Source: an uncultured Collinsella sp. (GTDB lineage Bacteria > Actinomycetota > Coriobacteriia > Coriobacteriales > Coriobacteriaceae). From it: a stretch of DNA of 10,703 nucleotides. Position numbers and translations under genes: made by a program. Of this stretch, positions 1 through 6,966 are shown in pieces (the stretch's first letter is position 1; each line of letters begins with the position of its first letter). Location: positions 1 through 10,703 of the forward strand of contig CABUZI010000052.1 in NCBI GenBank assembly GCA_902496005.1, read 5' to 3'. The notes under the pieces were generated by a model. That model ran no database searches. It was given only the letters and a program-made list of their open reading frames with translations, and was not told where the DNA came from.

Positions 1-101
1 GCGCGTAATTAAGTTTCCTGCTCTACAGTCCTGCGCAAGACGGAAAGCACATTAAGTGCTTTCCTTTGCGTGCGGAACTCGCGATAAACTTAATTACGCG
101 C
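1..101. repeat. Long inverted-repeat hairpin at the left edge
   Basis: A perfect 16-bp inverted repeat, GCGCGTAATTAAGTTT at 1-16 and its complement at 86-101, encloses a second hairpin. The inner hairpin has GGAAAGCAC (42-50) pairing with GTGCTTTCC (56-64) around an ATTAA loop, and is extended by CGCAA (34-38) with TTGCG (66-70). No T-run follows base 101, so it is not a typical intrinsic terminator for rightward transcription. It could be a small non-autonomous repeat (MITE-like), a structured RNA, or the end of an element whose left part lies outside the window, since the repeat starts exactly at base 1. Confidence 0.6.
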
Positions 102-188
102 CGCTCCCCGCCCACGCCGGGCAAACATCGTTGGACTTATCACTGACATGAAATGGGCGCTTGCATATCGTCTGCTAACTTGGCACGG

Positions 189-194
189 TACAAT
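189..194 (+). promoter_or_regulatory. Candidate -10 box of the RNA methyltransferase gene
   Basis: TACAAT at 189-194 followed by G lies 39 nt upstream of the ATG. The same hexamer precedes several other genes here. No good -35 box lies at 16-18 nt; TTGCAT at 161-166 is 22 nt away, too far for a standard promoter. The call rests on the -10 match and its position. Confidence 0.35.
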
Positions 195-233
195 GCTTTC
201 AGATTTCAATTTGTAAATTAGTGGGGTTAATTC

Positions 234-1682
234 ATGGCAGAATCTCGTGCGGAGCGTAAGGCTCGTCGTGCTTTGATCGAGGCGGCTGAGGGGTCAGAGG
301 AGAAAAAATCTTCTAAGAAATCCAAGTCGTCTCAGGACGCGAAGGGTAAGTCGGCCAAGGGCAAGGCTAAGGCCAAGCGTCCCGGCTCTCGTCGGAACGA
401 GGATAAGGCATCTCAGACTCGCTCCAAGCGCTCGCATAAAGATCGGGTTTCGTCTGCGCGTAAGGCCGTGGACCCCAAGTCTCCCTGTTCGATCATGAAA
501 TCTTGCGGCGGGTGCACGGCGCTCAATCGTCCTTATAAGAAGCAGCTGGCGGCCAAGCAGGCTGCTATGGAGGAGCTTTTTGCTGCTCTTTGCGAGCGCG
601 AGGGTATTAGCGTCGACCCCATTCGCGGTATGGGCATCACCCTGGGCGACCCGGGTAAATATCCTGCGCCGCGCGGGTTTCGCCATAAGGCCGCCACTCC
701 CTTTGCCCCCGGTAAAGAGGGCGCTGTCCGCTGCGGCTTTTTTGAACGTGGCACGCACAGAATCGTTGCCGTACCCGAATGCCCCGTCGAGGCGCCGGGT
801 GCCCGTCAGATTCTCAACGGCATCGCGCGTGAGGCTGAGCGCCTGCGCATTCCCGCCTTTAACGAGGACAAGCATCTGGGCTTGCTTCGCTATGCCGTCG
901 TTCGCTGCGGCTGGCGCACCGACCAAATCATGGTCACCCTCGTGACCGCCCAGCGCGACCTGCCGCATGCACAGGATTTCTTTGAGGCCGTCGCCGCACT
1001 CGATCCGCGCATCGTCACCGTCGCCCAAAACATCAACGGACGCACCGGCAACGCCATCCTCGGCGAGGAAACCCGCATTGTATATGGCGCCGAGTGCATG
1101 CGCGACCAGCTGCTCGGTTGCGAATTCGATATCTCCCCCACCGCGTTCTATCAGACCAATCCGCAGCAGACCGAGCTGCTCTATCAGCTCGCTATCGACG
1201 GCATGGATCTGCACCAGGGCGATGTGCTTATGGATGCTTACTGCGGCAGCGGCACCATCGGTCTTTGCGCAGCTAAAGATGCCCAGAACAAGGGGGTCGG
1301 CATCATGCTGCTCGGTGTGGAGCGCAACCCGGCGGGCATTGCCGACGCACGCCGCAATGCCGAGCTCAACGGTCTTACCCGCAGCGCCTGGTTTATGGCC
1401 GACGACGCCACCGATTACATCCTAGATGCCGCCGACAACAACGAGCGGATCGATGTCCTTTCCATCGACCCGCCGCGTGCCGGCTCCACGCCCGAGTTCC
1501 TCGAAGCTGCCTGCGCACTTAAGCCGCGCCGCATCACCTATATCAGCTGCAACCCCGTGACTCAAGAGCGCGACCTGCATCAGCTCCTCGACGGAGGCTA
1601 TCGCCTGCTCAAGATCACGCCCGTCGACATGTTCCCTCACACCGACCACACCGAAACCGTAGCGGTCCTCGAACGCCGCTAA
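234..1682 (+). CDS. rlmD: 23S rRNA (uracil-C5)-methyltransferase, RlmD/TrmA family
   Basis: SAM-dependent RNA methyltransferase of the RlmD/RlmC/TrmA family (482 aa), which methylates C5 of a uridine, most likely in 23S rRNA. An iron-sulfur set is visible: Cys85, Cys91 and Cys94 (C-x5-C-x2-C) and Cys183. The catalytic domain has FYQTNP (305-310), the SAM loop DAYCGSGTIGL (334-344), DPPRAG (412-417), the catalytic Cys439 in YISCNP, and the C-terminal HTETVAVLER with the general-base Glu474. Residues 1-80 are Lys/Ser/Arg-rich low complexity where family members often carry a TRAM RNA-binding domain; the basic tail may take over RNA contact (inference). The start is supported by GTGGGG 7 nt upstream. 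The exact target (U1939, U747 or tRNA U54) cannot be read from sequence. The gene is monocistronic and converges on the PHP gene. Confidence 0.88.
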   Translation: MAESRAERKARRALIEAAEGSEEKKSSKKSKSSQDAKGKSAKGKAKAKRPGSRRNEDKASQTRSKRSHKDRVSSARKAVDPKSPCSIMKSCGGCTALNRPYKKQLAAKQAAMEELFAALCEREGISVDPIRGMGITLGDPGKYPAPRGFRHKAATPFAPGKEGAVRCGFFERGTHRIVAVPECPVEAPGARQILNGIAREAERLRIPAFNEDKHLGLLRYAVVRCGWRTDQIMVTLVTAQRDLPHAQDFFEAVAALDPRIVTVAQNINGRTGNAILGEETRIVYGAECMRDQLLGCEFDISPTAFYQTNPQQTELLYQLAIDGMDLHQGDVLMDAYCGSGTIGLCAAKDAQNKGVGIMLLGVERNPAGIADARRNAELNGLTRSAWFMADDATDYILDAADNNERIDVLSIDPPRAGSTPEFLEAACALKPRRITYISCNPVTQERDLHQLLDGGYRLLKITPVDMFPHTDHTETVAVLERR

Positions 1683-1710
1683 CCAACCTCAGTATATTTT
1701 TGGGACAAGA

Positions 1711-1740
1711 AAGGGGGCGACCCGCCTGGGCCGACCCCTT
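1711..1740. terminator. Terminator between convergent rlmD and PHP genes
   Basis: AAGGGG (1711-1716) pairs with CCCCTT (1735-1740), with an inner CCC-GCCT-GGG hairpin (1721-1730). Read on the minus strand the stem runs into CCCCTTTCTTG, a modest T-rich tail, so it best serves the leftward PHP gene that ends at 1761. It sits 29 nt after the rlmD stop and may act in both directions. Confidence 0.6.
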
Positions 1741-1760
1741 CGCTTGGTTTATAGACTCCG

Positions 1761-2582
1761 CTACATCCCATTGCGCAGATCGCACACGCCGGCTGCCGCC
1801 ATCTCGCGCAGCAGCGTCTCGCGGTCGCGCGTCACGATCAAATCCAGCGGGAAGTGAATCTCGTCGAGCATCTTGCGCGCGTGATCGAGCTTGCCAATGG
1901 CCATGCCAATGTGGGCATCGGTCGACACGCCAATGCCCACGCCCAGCTCGGCGCAGCGCTCGGCGATCTTGCGGCATACGGCCCAATGCTCAGTGTCGAC
2001 ACCGTGTTCAAGACTATGGTTGTTGATCTCGATAATCTTGTGCTTGGCCTTAGCTGCCAACAGTACCTCGTCGATATCGAACGGCACGCCCGAACGCCCC
2101 GTGTGGCCCAGCATGAACACCTTGGGGTGCTCCAGGGCATTGATATACATCTCGGTCGTCTGGGCCAGCGTCGCGCCCTCAGCAATCTGCGGATTATGCA
2201 CGCTTGCAACCAAATAATCCAAATTACGCGTAACCAAATCGAACAGTGAATGCTGACGGCTGTACGAATCGCCGGCGATATCGAGCGTGACAGGAGTGTC
2301 CTCGCCAAACAGGCTTCCGTCCAGCGAAACGATATCGGCCTCGGCACCACGCAGCACCAGCACGCCGCTCCAAATGCGCGGCCAGATATCCTGGTTGATA
2401 AAGAACTGGTAACTGCGCAGGTCATTGGGGCAAGCCGTAACCATAGAGCTCAAATGGTCGGCAGATCCGAGCACCTGCAGACCACGCTCTGCCGCCCAGT
2501 ACACATTCTCCTCAATGGTCGAATATGCATGCGCAGAGAACATCGTATGGGTATGAATGTCACAAGAAAGCAGGTAGGGCAT
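1761..2582 (-). CDS. PHP-domain phosphatase, YcdX-like
   Basis: A 273-aa PHP (polymerase and histidinol phosphatase) fold protein, predicted cytoplasmic metal-dependent phosphoesterase. It opens with CDIHTHTMFSAHAYSTIEEN, matching the YcdX-type start (DLHMHT...THAYST). Metal ligands that can be placed are His10, His12, His18, Asp42-His43 (SADH), Glu81 (RGAEAD), His129 (ASVH), His160 (LGHTG), and Asp222/His224 (STDAH). This is a complete trinuclear site, and the length fits stand-alone PHP phosphatases. AAGGAG lies 7 nt before the ATG at 2582. A promoter candidate lies at 2620-2649. The physiological substrate is unknown; histidinol phosphatase is less likely because no his genes are nearby. 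It lies downstream of the aminotransferase on the same strand, but the 165-nt gap and own promoter suggest separate transcription. Confidence 0.85.
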   Translation of the reverse strand: MPYLLSCDIHTHTMFSAHAYSTIEENVYWAAERGLQVLGSADHLSSMVTACPNDLRSYQFFINQDIWPRIWSGVLVLRGAEADIVSLDGSLFGEDTPVTLDIAGDSYSRQHSLFDLVTRNLDYLVASVHNPQIAEGATLAQTTEMYINALEHPKVFMLGHTGRSGVPFDIDEVLLAAKAKHKIIEINNHSLEHGVDTEHWAVCRKIAERCAELGVGIGVSTDAHIGMAIGKLDHARKMLDEIHFPLDLIVTRDRETLLREMAAAGVCDLRNGM

Positions 2583-2619
2583 CAGGTCTCCTTATCTGGC
2601 ACGGCCGTCGCTTATATTC

Positions 2620-2649
2620 ATTGTACGCATAGCCTTCGATAGTCGTAAA
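2620..2649 (-). promoter_or_regulatory. Candidate promoter of the PHP gene
   Basis: On the minus strand, TTTACG (2649-2644) and TACAAT (2625-2620) are 18 nt apart, and the -10 is followed by G. The predicted transcript start leaves a leader of about 30 nt before the ATG at 2582, which holds the AAGGAG ribosome binding site. Confidence 0.5.
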
Positions 2650-2682
2650 ACCACTCCATCCCAAAGACACAACGTCCATGAC

Positions 2683-2713
2683 AACGGGGTCCGGCTTAAC
2701 ACCAAACCCCGTT
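2683..2713. terminator. Hairpin downstream of the aminotransferase gene
   Basis: AACGGGGT (2683-2690) and ACCCCGTT (2706-2713) form a perfect 8-bp stem with a 15-nt loop, 35 nt past the aminotransferase stop on the minus strand. No U-run follows on either strand, so it would be a weak or factor-dependent terminator, or an mRNA 3'-end stabiliser. Confidence 0.4.
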
Positions 2714-2747
2714 TCACGTAAAACATTGTAGGCAGAGCGCTTTACTT

Positions 2748-3932
2748 TTAACGATACTCGTCCGCCAACTGCTTCCAGGCGGGCAGTGAGTTGACGATAG
2801 TCTCGTAGCTCACGCAGTAGCCCAAGCGGAACCAGCCCGGCATACCAAAGCTGTCCGAGGGCACTGCGAGCAGTTCGTACTTCTTCGCGCGATCGCAGAA
2901 GGCGTTCGCATCGGGCTCCAACGCTTTCACCCATAGGTAGAACGCGCCATCCGGCTCAACATAGGTGTAGCCATACTCCGCTAGTGCGTCGGTAAGCGCG
3001 GTGCGGTTGCGTGCATAGGCCTCAACATCACTCGGCTCATCGATGCAGTCGATAATTACGCGCTGAAAGAGCGCCGGCGCGCACACGAAGCCCAGCGTAC
3101 GGGCGGCACCGGCAACGGCGGGCATTAGACGATCTGCCTGAGGATTCGTATTGGGAACAAGGATCCATCCCACGCGCTCGCCCGGCAGCGAAAGCGACTT
3201 AGAATACGAGTAGCACACCACGGTGTTCTCGTAGATCGAGGGCACCCAAGGCACCTCGGCACCGTACACGATCTCGCGATACGGCTCATCCGAGATAAGC
3301 GTGATCGGGTTCTCGGGATCGCGCTTGGCGTTGACCTCGCGCAGAACATTGGCCAGTCGCGTCAACGTGTCGCGTGTATATACGGCACCAGTCGGATTGT
3401 TGGGCGAGTCGATGATGACGGCAGTCGTCTTATCGGTAATCGCCTTGAGCACGTTGTCCACGCTCAGCTGGAACGTATCTTCATCGGCGAGCGCCTCAAC
3501 ACACGTACAGCCGGCCTTCTCAATCCAAACGCGATACTCCGGAAAGTACGGGGCGATAACAATAACCTCGTCGCCCGGGTTCGTAACGGCGTTGAGCGTG
3601 CAGGTGAGCGAAGCCGCGGCACCCACCGTCATAAAGACGTCCTTACCCTCATAGTTCGTTCCAAAGCGGCGGTTGAGCGATTCGGCGACGGCTGCTCGAC
3701 ATTGCGGCAGGCCCGGAGCGGGGGTGTAGCCGTGCAACTGGTCACTCGGCAGCTCCAGGGCCTTCTTAATGGACTCCGCCACAGCAGCGGGTGCCGGAAC
3801 GCTCGGATTGCCCAGCGAAAAATCGAATACGTTTTCCGCACCGATCTGCGCCTTGCGATCAAGGCCATAGCTAAAAATCTCACGGATGATGGAGCTTTCC
3901 GCACCGCGAGCATACATAGTTTCGTTGATCAT
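2748..3932 (-). CDS. Class I/II PLP-dependent aminotransferase
   Basis: A 394-aa fold-type I pyridoxal-phosphate enzyme of the AspB-like aminotransferase group. From the chosen start the signature residues are GAAASL (104-109, cofactor phosphate region), SPNNPTG (176-182), DEPY (215-218), the Schiff-base Lys245 in SYSKSLSLPGERVGW, and Arg369 (FRLGYC), which fits the substrate alpha-carboxylate ligand. The reading frame stays open to 4031, but those 33 extra codons run through the palindrome at 3992-4053 and the candidate -10 box. The ATG at 3932 has AAAGGGG 5 nt upstream and gives the normal family length. Amino-acid specificity cannot be told from the sequence; aspartate or aromatic/alanine-type substrates are all possible. 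It appears to be a single gene with its own promoter. Confidence 0.88.
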   Translation of the reverse strand: MINETMYARGAESSIIREIFSYGLDRKAQIGAENVFDFSLGNPSVPAPAAVAESIKKALELPSDQLHGYTPAPGLPQCRAAVAESLNRRFGTNYEGKDVFMTVGAAASLTCTLNAVTNPGDEVIVIAPYFPEYRVWIEKAGCTCVEALADEDTFQLSVDNVLKAITDKTTAVIIDSPNNPTGAVYTRDTLTRLANVLREVNAKRDPENPITLISDEPYREIVYGAEVPWVPSIYENTVVCYSYSKSLSLPGERVGWILVPNTNPQADRLMPAVAGAARTLGFVCAPALFQRVIIDCIDEPSDVEAYARNRTALTDALAEYGYTYVEPDGAFYLWVKALEPDANAFCDRAKKYELLAVPSDSFGMPGWFRLGYCVSYETIVNSLPAWKQLADEYR

Positions 3933-3935
3933 CTG

Positions 3936-3944
3936 TTCCCCTTT
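3936..3944 (-). promoter_or_regulatory. Ribosome binding site that fixes the aminotransferase start
   Basis: Minus-strand AAAGGGGAA lies 5 nt upstream of the ATG at 3932. It favours this start over the longer open frame beginning at 4031, which has no comparable site and would be encoded by a repeat. Confidence 0.75.
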
Positions 3945-3956
3945 CGCATAGGCGCT

Positions 3957-3962
3957 ATTGTA
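3957..3962 (-). promoter_or_regulatory. Candidate -10 box of the aminotransferase gene
   Basis: Minus-strand TACAAT lies 24 nt upstream of the ATG at 3932. No clear -35 box is seen at standard spacing. The right end of the 25-bp palindrome begins 30 bp upstream, so insertion of that repeat may have altered the promoter. Confidence 0.4.
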
Positions 3963-3991
3963 CGCTTTAGCCGAGCAAAGTGCCGCAGCAA

Positions 3992-4053
3992 TGTTGATTG
4001 GGGACAGACTTAAATGCGTGAAAACGCTCATTTAAGTCTGTCCCCAATCAACA
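3992..4053. repeat. 25-bp perfect palindrome of GGGGACAGAC type
   Basis: Arms 3992-4016 and 4029-4053 are exact reverse complements; each contains TGGGGACAGACTTAAATG. The 12-nt centre can fold further as CGT-GAAA-ACG with a CT bulge. It sits between the aminotransferase promoter and the ftsH terminator. From memory, GGGGACAGAC palindromes occur as dispersed repeats in many bacterial genomes, sometimes linked to REP-associated tyrosine transposases; that link is inference. No transposase is present in the window. It has no T-run of its own. Confidence 0.75.
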
Positions 4054-4069
4054 GACGGCCCCATATCGC

Positions 4070-4110
4070 TCAAAAGAAAAAGCCTCCGCAGGTTTCCCCG
4101 CGGAGGCTTT
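4070..4110 (-). terminator. Rho-independent terminator of hpt-ftsH
   Basis: On the minus strand AAAGCCTCCGC (4110-4100) pairs with GCGGAGGCTTT (4089-4079) around a 10-nt loop and runs into TTTTTCTTTT. This 11-bp stem with a U-rich tail, 11 nt after the ftsH stop codon, is a textbook intrinsic terminator. Confidence 0.93.
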
Positions 4111-4121
4111 CGCCACAAAGA

Positions 4122-6263
4122 CTATTTGTCGGCGTCGGTGTCGGCATCGGCATCGACGACGGCATGGTCATCGTCAGCATTATCGGATGCGGCTTCGGCA
4201 TCCTCCTGCATGGCCGCCTGCGCAAAGGCCGCGGCATCAGCCGCCAGCTCCTCCTCGCTCATACGAGGCGCGCGCTTCTTGGTCGGCATGCCGGCCGCCT
4301 TGGCATTGCGCTCCTCCTTGGCCGCCAGGATATCGCCCTCGCGCTCAAGGTAGGCATTCCACTCGTTGTCGAGCAGGGCGTTCACGGCGTCGCCTTCGAC
4401 GGTCTCGCGCTCAAGCAGCACCTTCGCCATCAGATCGAGCTGATCGCGACGGGCGTCCAGGATCTCGACCGCACGACGATGGGCTTCGCGCATGATGCGC
4501 TGAACCTCGATATCGATGCGGCGTGCCGTCTCCTCGGAGTAATCCTGGTGATCGGCGTAATCGCGACCAAGGAACACCTGATGCTGCGCCTCGCCAAACA
4601 CTTGCGTGCCCAGCTCCTCGCTCATGCCCAGACGCGTAACCATCTCGCGCGCCATCTTGGTCGCACGCTCCAGGTCGTTGCTCGCGCCCGACGTGATGTC
4701 ATCGCACATGAGCTCCTCGGCAACGCGACCGCCCAAGAACACGGCGAGCTCGTCGAGCATCTCGTTCTTGGTCTTGAGGAAGTGGTCCTCCTGCGGAAGC
4801 TGCAGCGTGTAGCCCAGGGCCTGACCGCGGCTGACGATCGAGATCTTATGAACCGGATCGGAGTGCTCCAGGATGTGGCCCACCAAAGCGTGACCGCTCT
4901 CGTGGTAGGCAATCGTGGTGCGCTCGGCCTCGGTCATCACGCGACCCTTGCGTTGCGGTCCGGCAATCACGCGCTCCATCGACTCCTCGACCTCGTCCAT
5001 CGAGATCACGGAACGATGACGGCGAGCGGCCAGCAGCGCAGACTCGTTGAGCAGGTTCGCCAAATCGGCACCAGTAAAGCCAACGGTCATCTGGGCGAGC
5101 TTCTCAAACTTAACGTCCTCGTCCATCGGCTTGTTCTCGGCATGCACGCGCAAGATCTGCTCGCGGCCCTTCACATCCGGACGGTCGACCGTAACCTGAC
5201 GATCAAAACGGCCGGGACGCAGCAATGCCGGATCCAGGATGTCAGGACGGTTGGTCGCAGCGATCAGGATGACCGACTCGCTTTCCTCAAAGCCGTCCAT
5301 CTCGACCAGCAGCTGGTTGAGCGTCTGCTCGCGCTCGTCGTGACCGCCGCCCAAGCCAGCTCCGCGCTGACGTCCCACGGCATCGATCTCATCGATGAAG
5401 ATGATCGACGGGGCCTGGGACTTGGCCTCCTTAAAGAGGTCACGCACACGGCTGGCGCCGACACCTACGAACATCTCGACAAAGTCGGAACCCGAGATAC
5501 TAAAGAACGGCACGCCCGCCTCGCCGGCAACGGCCTTGGCCAGCAGCGTTTTACCGGTGCCCGGAGGGCCAACCAGCAACACGCCACGCGGGATCTTGGC
5601 GCCCAGCTTGCGATAGCGATCCGGATCGCTCAAAAAGTCACGGATCTCCTCGAGCTCCTCGACTGCCTCGTCCACGCCGGCAACGTCTTCAAACTTGACC
5701 TTGGGGCGTGTGGCCTCGTTGGTCTTGTCGTTGGTCTTGCCAAACTGCATGTTCCTGTTGTTGGCGCCCATCATCTGGCGCATAAAGTAGAACATGATGG
5801 CGATAAGGGCGATCGTCGGAAGCACACTCATCGCCAGGTCGCCCCAAAAATCGGGATCGTTGGTGTTGACGATGTACTTGGTATCGGGGTGCTCCGCCAT
5901 AAGCTCGGCAAGCGAATCGGAGCCGACATAGGTCGAGGAGAAGCTCTTGAGCTCGCTCGTATCGCCCTTGTCCTTCTTCGTCTTCCAGTAATGACCCGTC
6001 ACGCTTCCGTCTTGAACCGTATAGGTCAGATCTTCGACGCGATCCTGCTTGATGGCACTCACCATCTCGCTCGTCGCGAGCTTAACGGTATTGCTGGAAT
6101 TGGCAAAGCCGGAGCCCATGTTAAAGAAGGCGTAGCCCAGGAGCGCGCAAGCCAAAATAAAAAACAGCCAGCCCGTACGCGTGGGCTTCTTGCCTCCGGG
6201 CACCCCCGGGATCTTAGGCTCCCGGGGAGTCTGGGAATTGTTATCGTTACGGTCGTCGGGCAT
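4122..6263 (-). CDS. ftsH: ATP-dependent zinc metalloprotease FtsH
   Basis: Membrane-anchored AAA+ protease (713 aa) that forms hexamers and degrades misfolded membrane and regulatory proteins. Order: short polar N-terminus; transmembrane helix about 31-48; extracytoplasmic domain about 50-140; second transmembrane helix about 143-163; AAA+ module with Walker A GPPGTGKT (232-239), pore loop MFVGVGA (264-270), Walker B IIFIDEID (287-294) and the second region of homology ending RPGRFDR (349-355); then the peptidase with zinc site HESGH (454-458) and third ligand Asp530 in SGASND. The C-terminus is acidic and low complexity (about 680-713, ending DADADTDADK), which varies in the family. The ATG is 1 nt after the hpt stop and its GGAGG lies 12 nt upstream inside hpt, so translation is probably coupled. 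A strong terminator follows. Confidence 0.97.
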   Translation of the reverse strand: MPDDRNDNNSQTPREPKIPGVPGGKKPTRTGWLFFILACALLGYAFFNMGSGFANSSNTVKLATSEMVSAIKQDRVEDLTYTVQDGSVTGHYWKTKKDKGDTSELKSFSSTYVGSDSLAELMAEHPDTKYIVNTNDPDFWGDLAMSVLPTIALIAIMFYFMRQMMGANNRNMQFGKTNDKTNEATRPKVKFEDVAGVDEAVEELEEIRDFLSDPDRYRKLGAKIPRGVLLVGPPGTGKTLLAKAVAGEAGVPFFSISGSDFVEMFVGVGASRVRDLFKEAKSQAPSIIFIDEIDAVGRQRGAGLGGGHDEREQTLNQLLVEMDGFEESESVILIAATNRPDILDPALLRPGRFDRQVTVDRPDVKGREQILRVHAENKPMDEDVKFEKLAQMTVGFTGADLANLLNESALLAARRHRSVISMDEVEESMERVIAGPQRKGRVMTEAERTTIAYHESGHALVGHILEHSDPVHKISIVSRGQALGYTLQLPQEDHFLKTKNEMLDELAVFLGGRVAEELMCDDITSGASNDLERATKMAREMVTRLGMSEELGTQVFGEAQHQVFLGRDYADHQDYSEETARRIDIEVQRIMREAHRRAVEILDARRDQLDLMAKVLLERETVEGDAVNALLDNEWNAYLEREGDILAAKEERNAKAAGMPTKKRAPRMSEEELAADAAAFAQAAMQEDAEAASDNADDDHAVVDADADTDADK

Positions 6264-6264
6264 C

Positions 6265-6813
6265 TTACGAATAAACCTCCGGTTTCAAAATGCCCAGATA
6301 CGGAAGGTTACGATAGCGCTCGGCATAGTCGAGGCCGTAGCCCACCACAAAGGCATCGGGGCAATGGGTTCCAACATACTTGGGCGTGATGGCCGAGGTA
6401 CGGTCCTCAACGTCCTTCCACAGGAAGGCGGCGACCTCCAGAGAAGCGGGCTTGCGGCTCTCGAGGTTCTTCATCAGATACTTGAGCGTCAGGCCCGAGT
6501 CCAGAATGTCCTCAACGATCAGCACGTCGCGACCGCGGATGTCGATATCCAGATCCTTAATGATACGCACGATACCCGAGGACTTCACACCGTCGCCATA
6601 GCTCGAAACAGCCATGAAATCGATGTTGGTCGGCAGCTCGATCTTGCGCATCAGGTCGCCCATAAAGACCACGGCACCGCGCAGGACCGCAATCAGCACC
6701 AGATCCTTACCCGCGTAGTCGCGCGTAATCTCCTCGCCCAGGCGAGAGACGATACCGTCGATATCCTCCTGCGTGAACAGAACCTTCTCGATATCCGGAT
6801 GTTGAGAAGCCAT
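6265..6813 (-). CDS. hpt: Hypoxanthine phosphoribosyltransferase
   Basis: A 182-aa purine-salvage enzyme that converts hypoxanthine (often also guanine) and PRPP to IMP (GMP) in the cytoplasm. It shows VLRGAVVFMGDL (43-54), the flexible active-site loop SYGDGVKSSG (71-80), the PRPP-binding signature VLIVEDILDSGLTL (97-110) with Glu101-Asp102, and the C-terminal base-binding segment GLDYAERYRNLPYLGIL (160-176). The length is typical. AAAGG lies about 7 nt before the ATG at 6813. It is the first gene of an hpt-ftsH pair and lies downstream of tilS, the same order as in many Gram-positive genomes, which strengthens the call. A promoter with an extended -10 and a palindrome lies just upstream. 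Confidence 0.96.
   Translation of the reverse strand: MASQHPDIEKVLFTQEDIDGIVSRLGEEITRDYAGKDLVLIAVLRGAVVFMGDLMRKIELPTNIDFMAVSSYGDGVKSSGIVRIIKDLDIDIRGRDVLIVEDILDSGLTLKYLMKNLESRKPASLEVAAFLWKDVEDRTSAITPKYVGTHCPDAFVVGYGLDYAERYRNLPYLGILKPEVYS
6276..6280 (-). promoter_or_regulatory. ftsH ribosome binding site inside the hpt 3' end
   Basis: Minus-strand GGAGG is embedded in the last hpt codons, 12 nt from the ftsH ATG, somewhat farther than usual. With the TAAGATG stop-start junction, this points to ribosomes handed over from hpt to ftsH. Confidence 0.6.
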
Positions 6814-6869
6814 GACAACCCTTTCTTGTGCTTATCGCCCACACACCGCCGTATGGACGCGAACTTCAC

Positions 6870-6878
6870 ATTCTAGCA
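6870..6878 (-). promoter_or_regulatory. Candidate extended -10 promoter of hpt-ftsH
   Basis: Minus-strand TGCTAGAAT (6878-6870) is an extended -10 (TGn followed by TAGAAT). It gives a leader of roughly 50 nt before the hpt ATG. The region 17-18 nt upstream falls in the centre of the palindrome at 6879-6909 and has no good -35 match. Confidence 0.5.
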
Positions 6879-6909
6879 GCGCACGGGGTAAATTTACCAG
6901 CCCGTGCGC
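6879..6909. promoter_or_regulatory. Nested palindrome at the hpt promoter, possible operator
   Basis: GCGCACGGG (6879-6887) and CCCGTGCGC (6901-6909) are a perfect 9-bp inverted repeat, and between them GGTAAATTTACC (6887-6898) is a perfect 12-bp palindrome. It directly abuts the extended -10 box and covers the -35 zone of hpt. No T-run follows on either strand, which fits an operator better than a tilS terminator, although a weak terminator is possible. Confidence 0.45.
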
Positions 6910-6941
6910 CATCAGCGCGGGAATACCGTCAACGTCGCACA

Positions 6942-6966
6942 GAATAGCAGACGTGGGACGCTATTC
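6942..6966 (-). terminator. Weak hairpin at the tilS stop codon
   Basis: GAATAGC (6942-6948) and GCTATTC (6960-6966) form a 7-bp stem with an 11-nt loop that includes the tilS stop codon. There is no U-run, so at best it is a weak terminator or 3'-end stabiliser. Confidence 0.25.

Noticed and set aside
2560..2934. Minus-strand frame ending before the PHP gene, with a non-random-looking segment (SLGWSGFTTIEGYAYNEYKR)
   Set aside because: It overlaps the aminotransferase in another frame, has no good start or ribosome binding site, and the segment includes the PHP promoter candidate. A gene remnant cannot be excluded.
3933..4031. 33-codon N-terminal extension of the aminotransferase
   Set aside because: It is encoded by the palindrome and promoter region, has no ribosome binding site, and the enzyme has normal length from 3932.
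4014..6389. 791-codon open frame on the plus strand
   Set aside because: It is antisense to ftsH, whose protein is fully recognisable. It is Leu/His/Arg-rich, as expected for the reverse of a GC-rich gene, and it starts in the palindrome.
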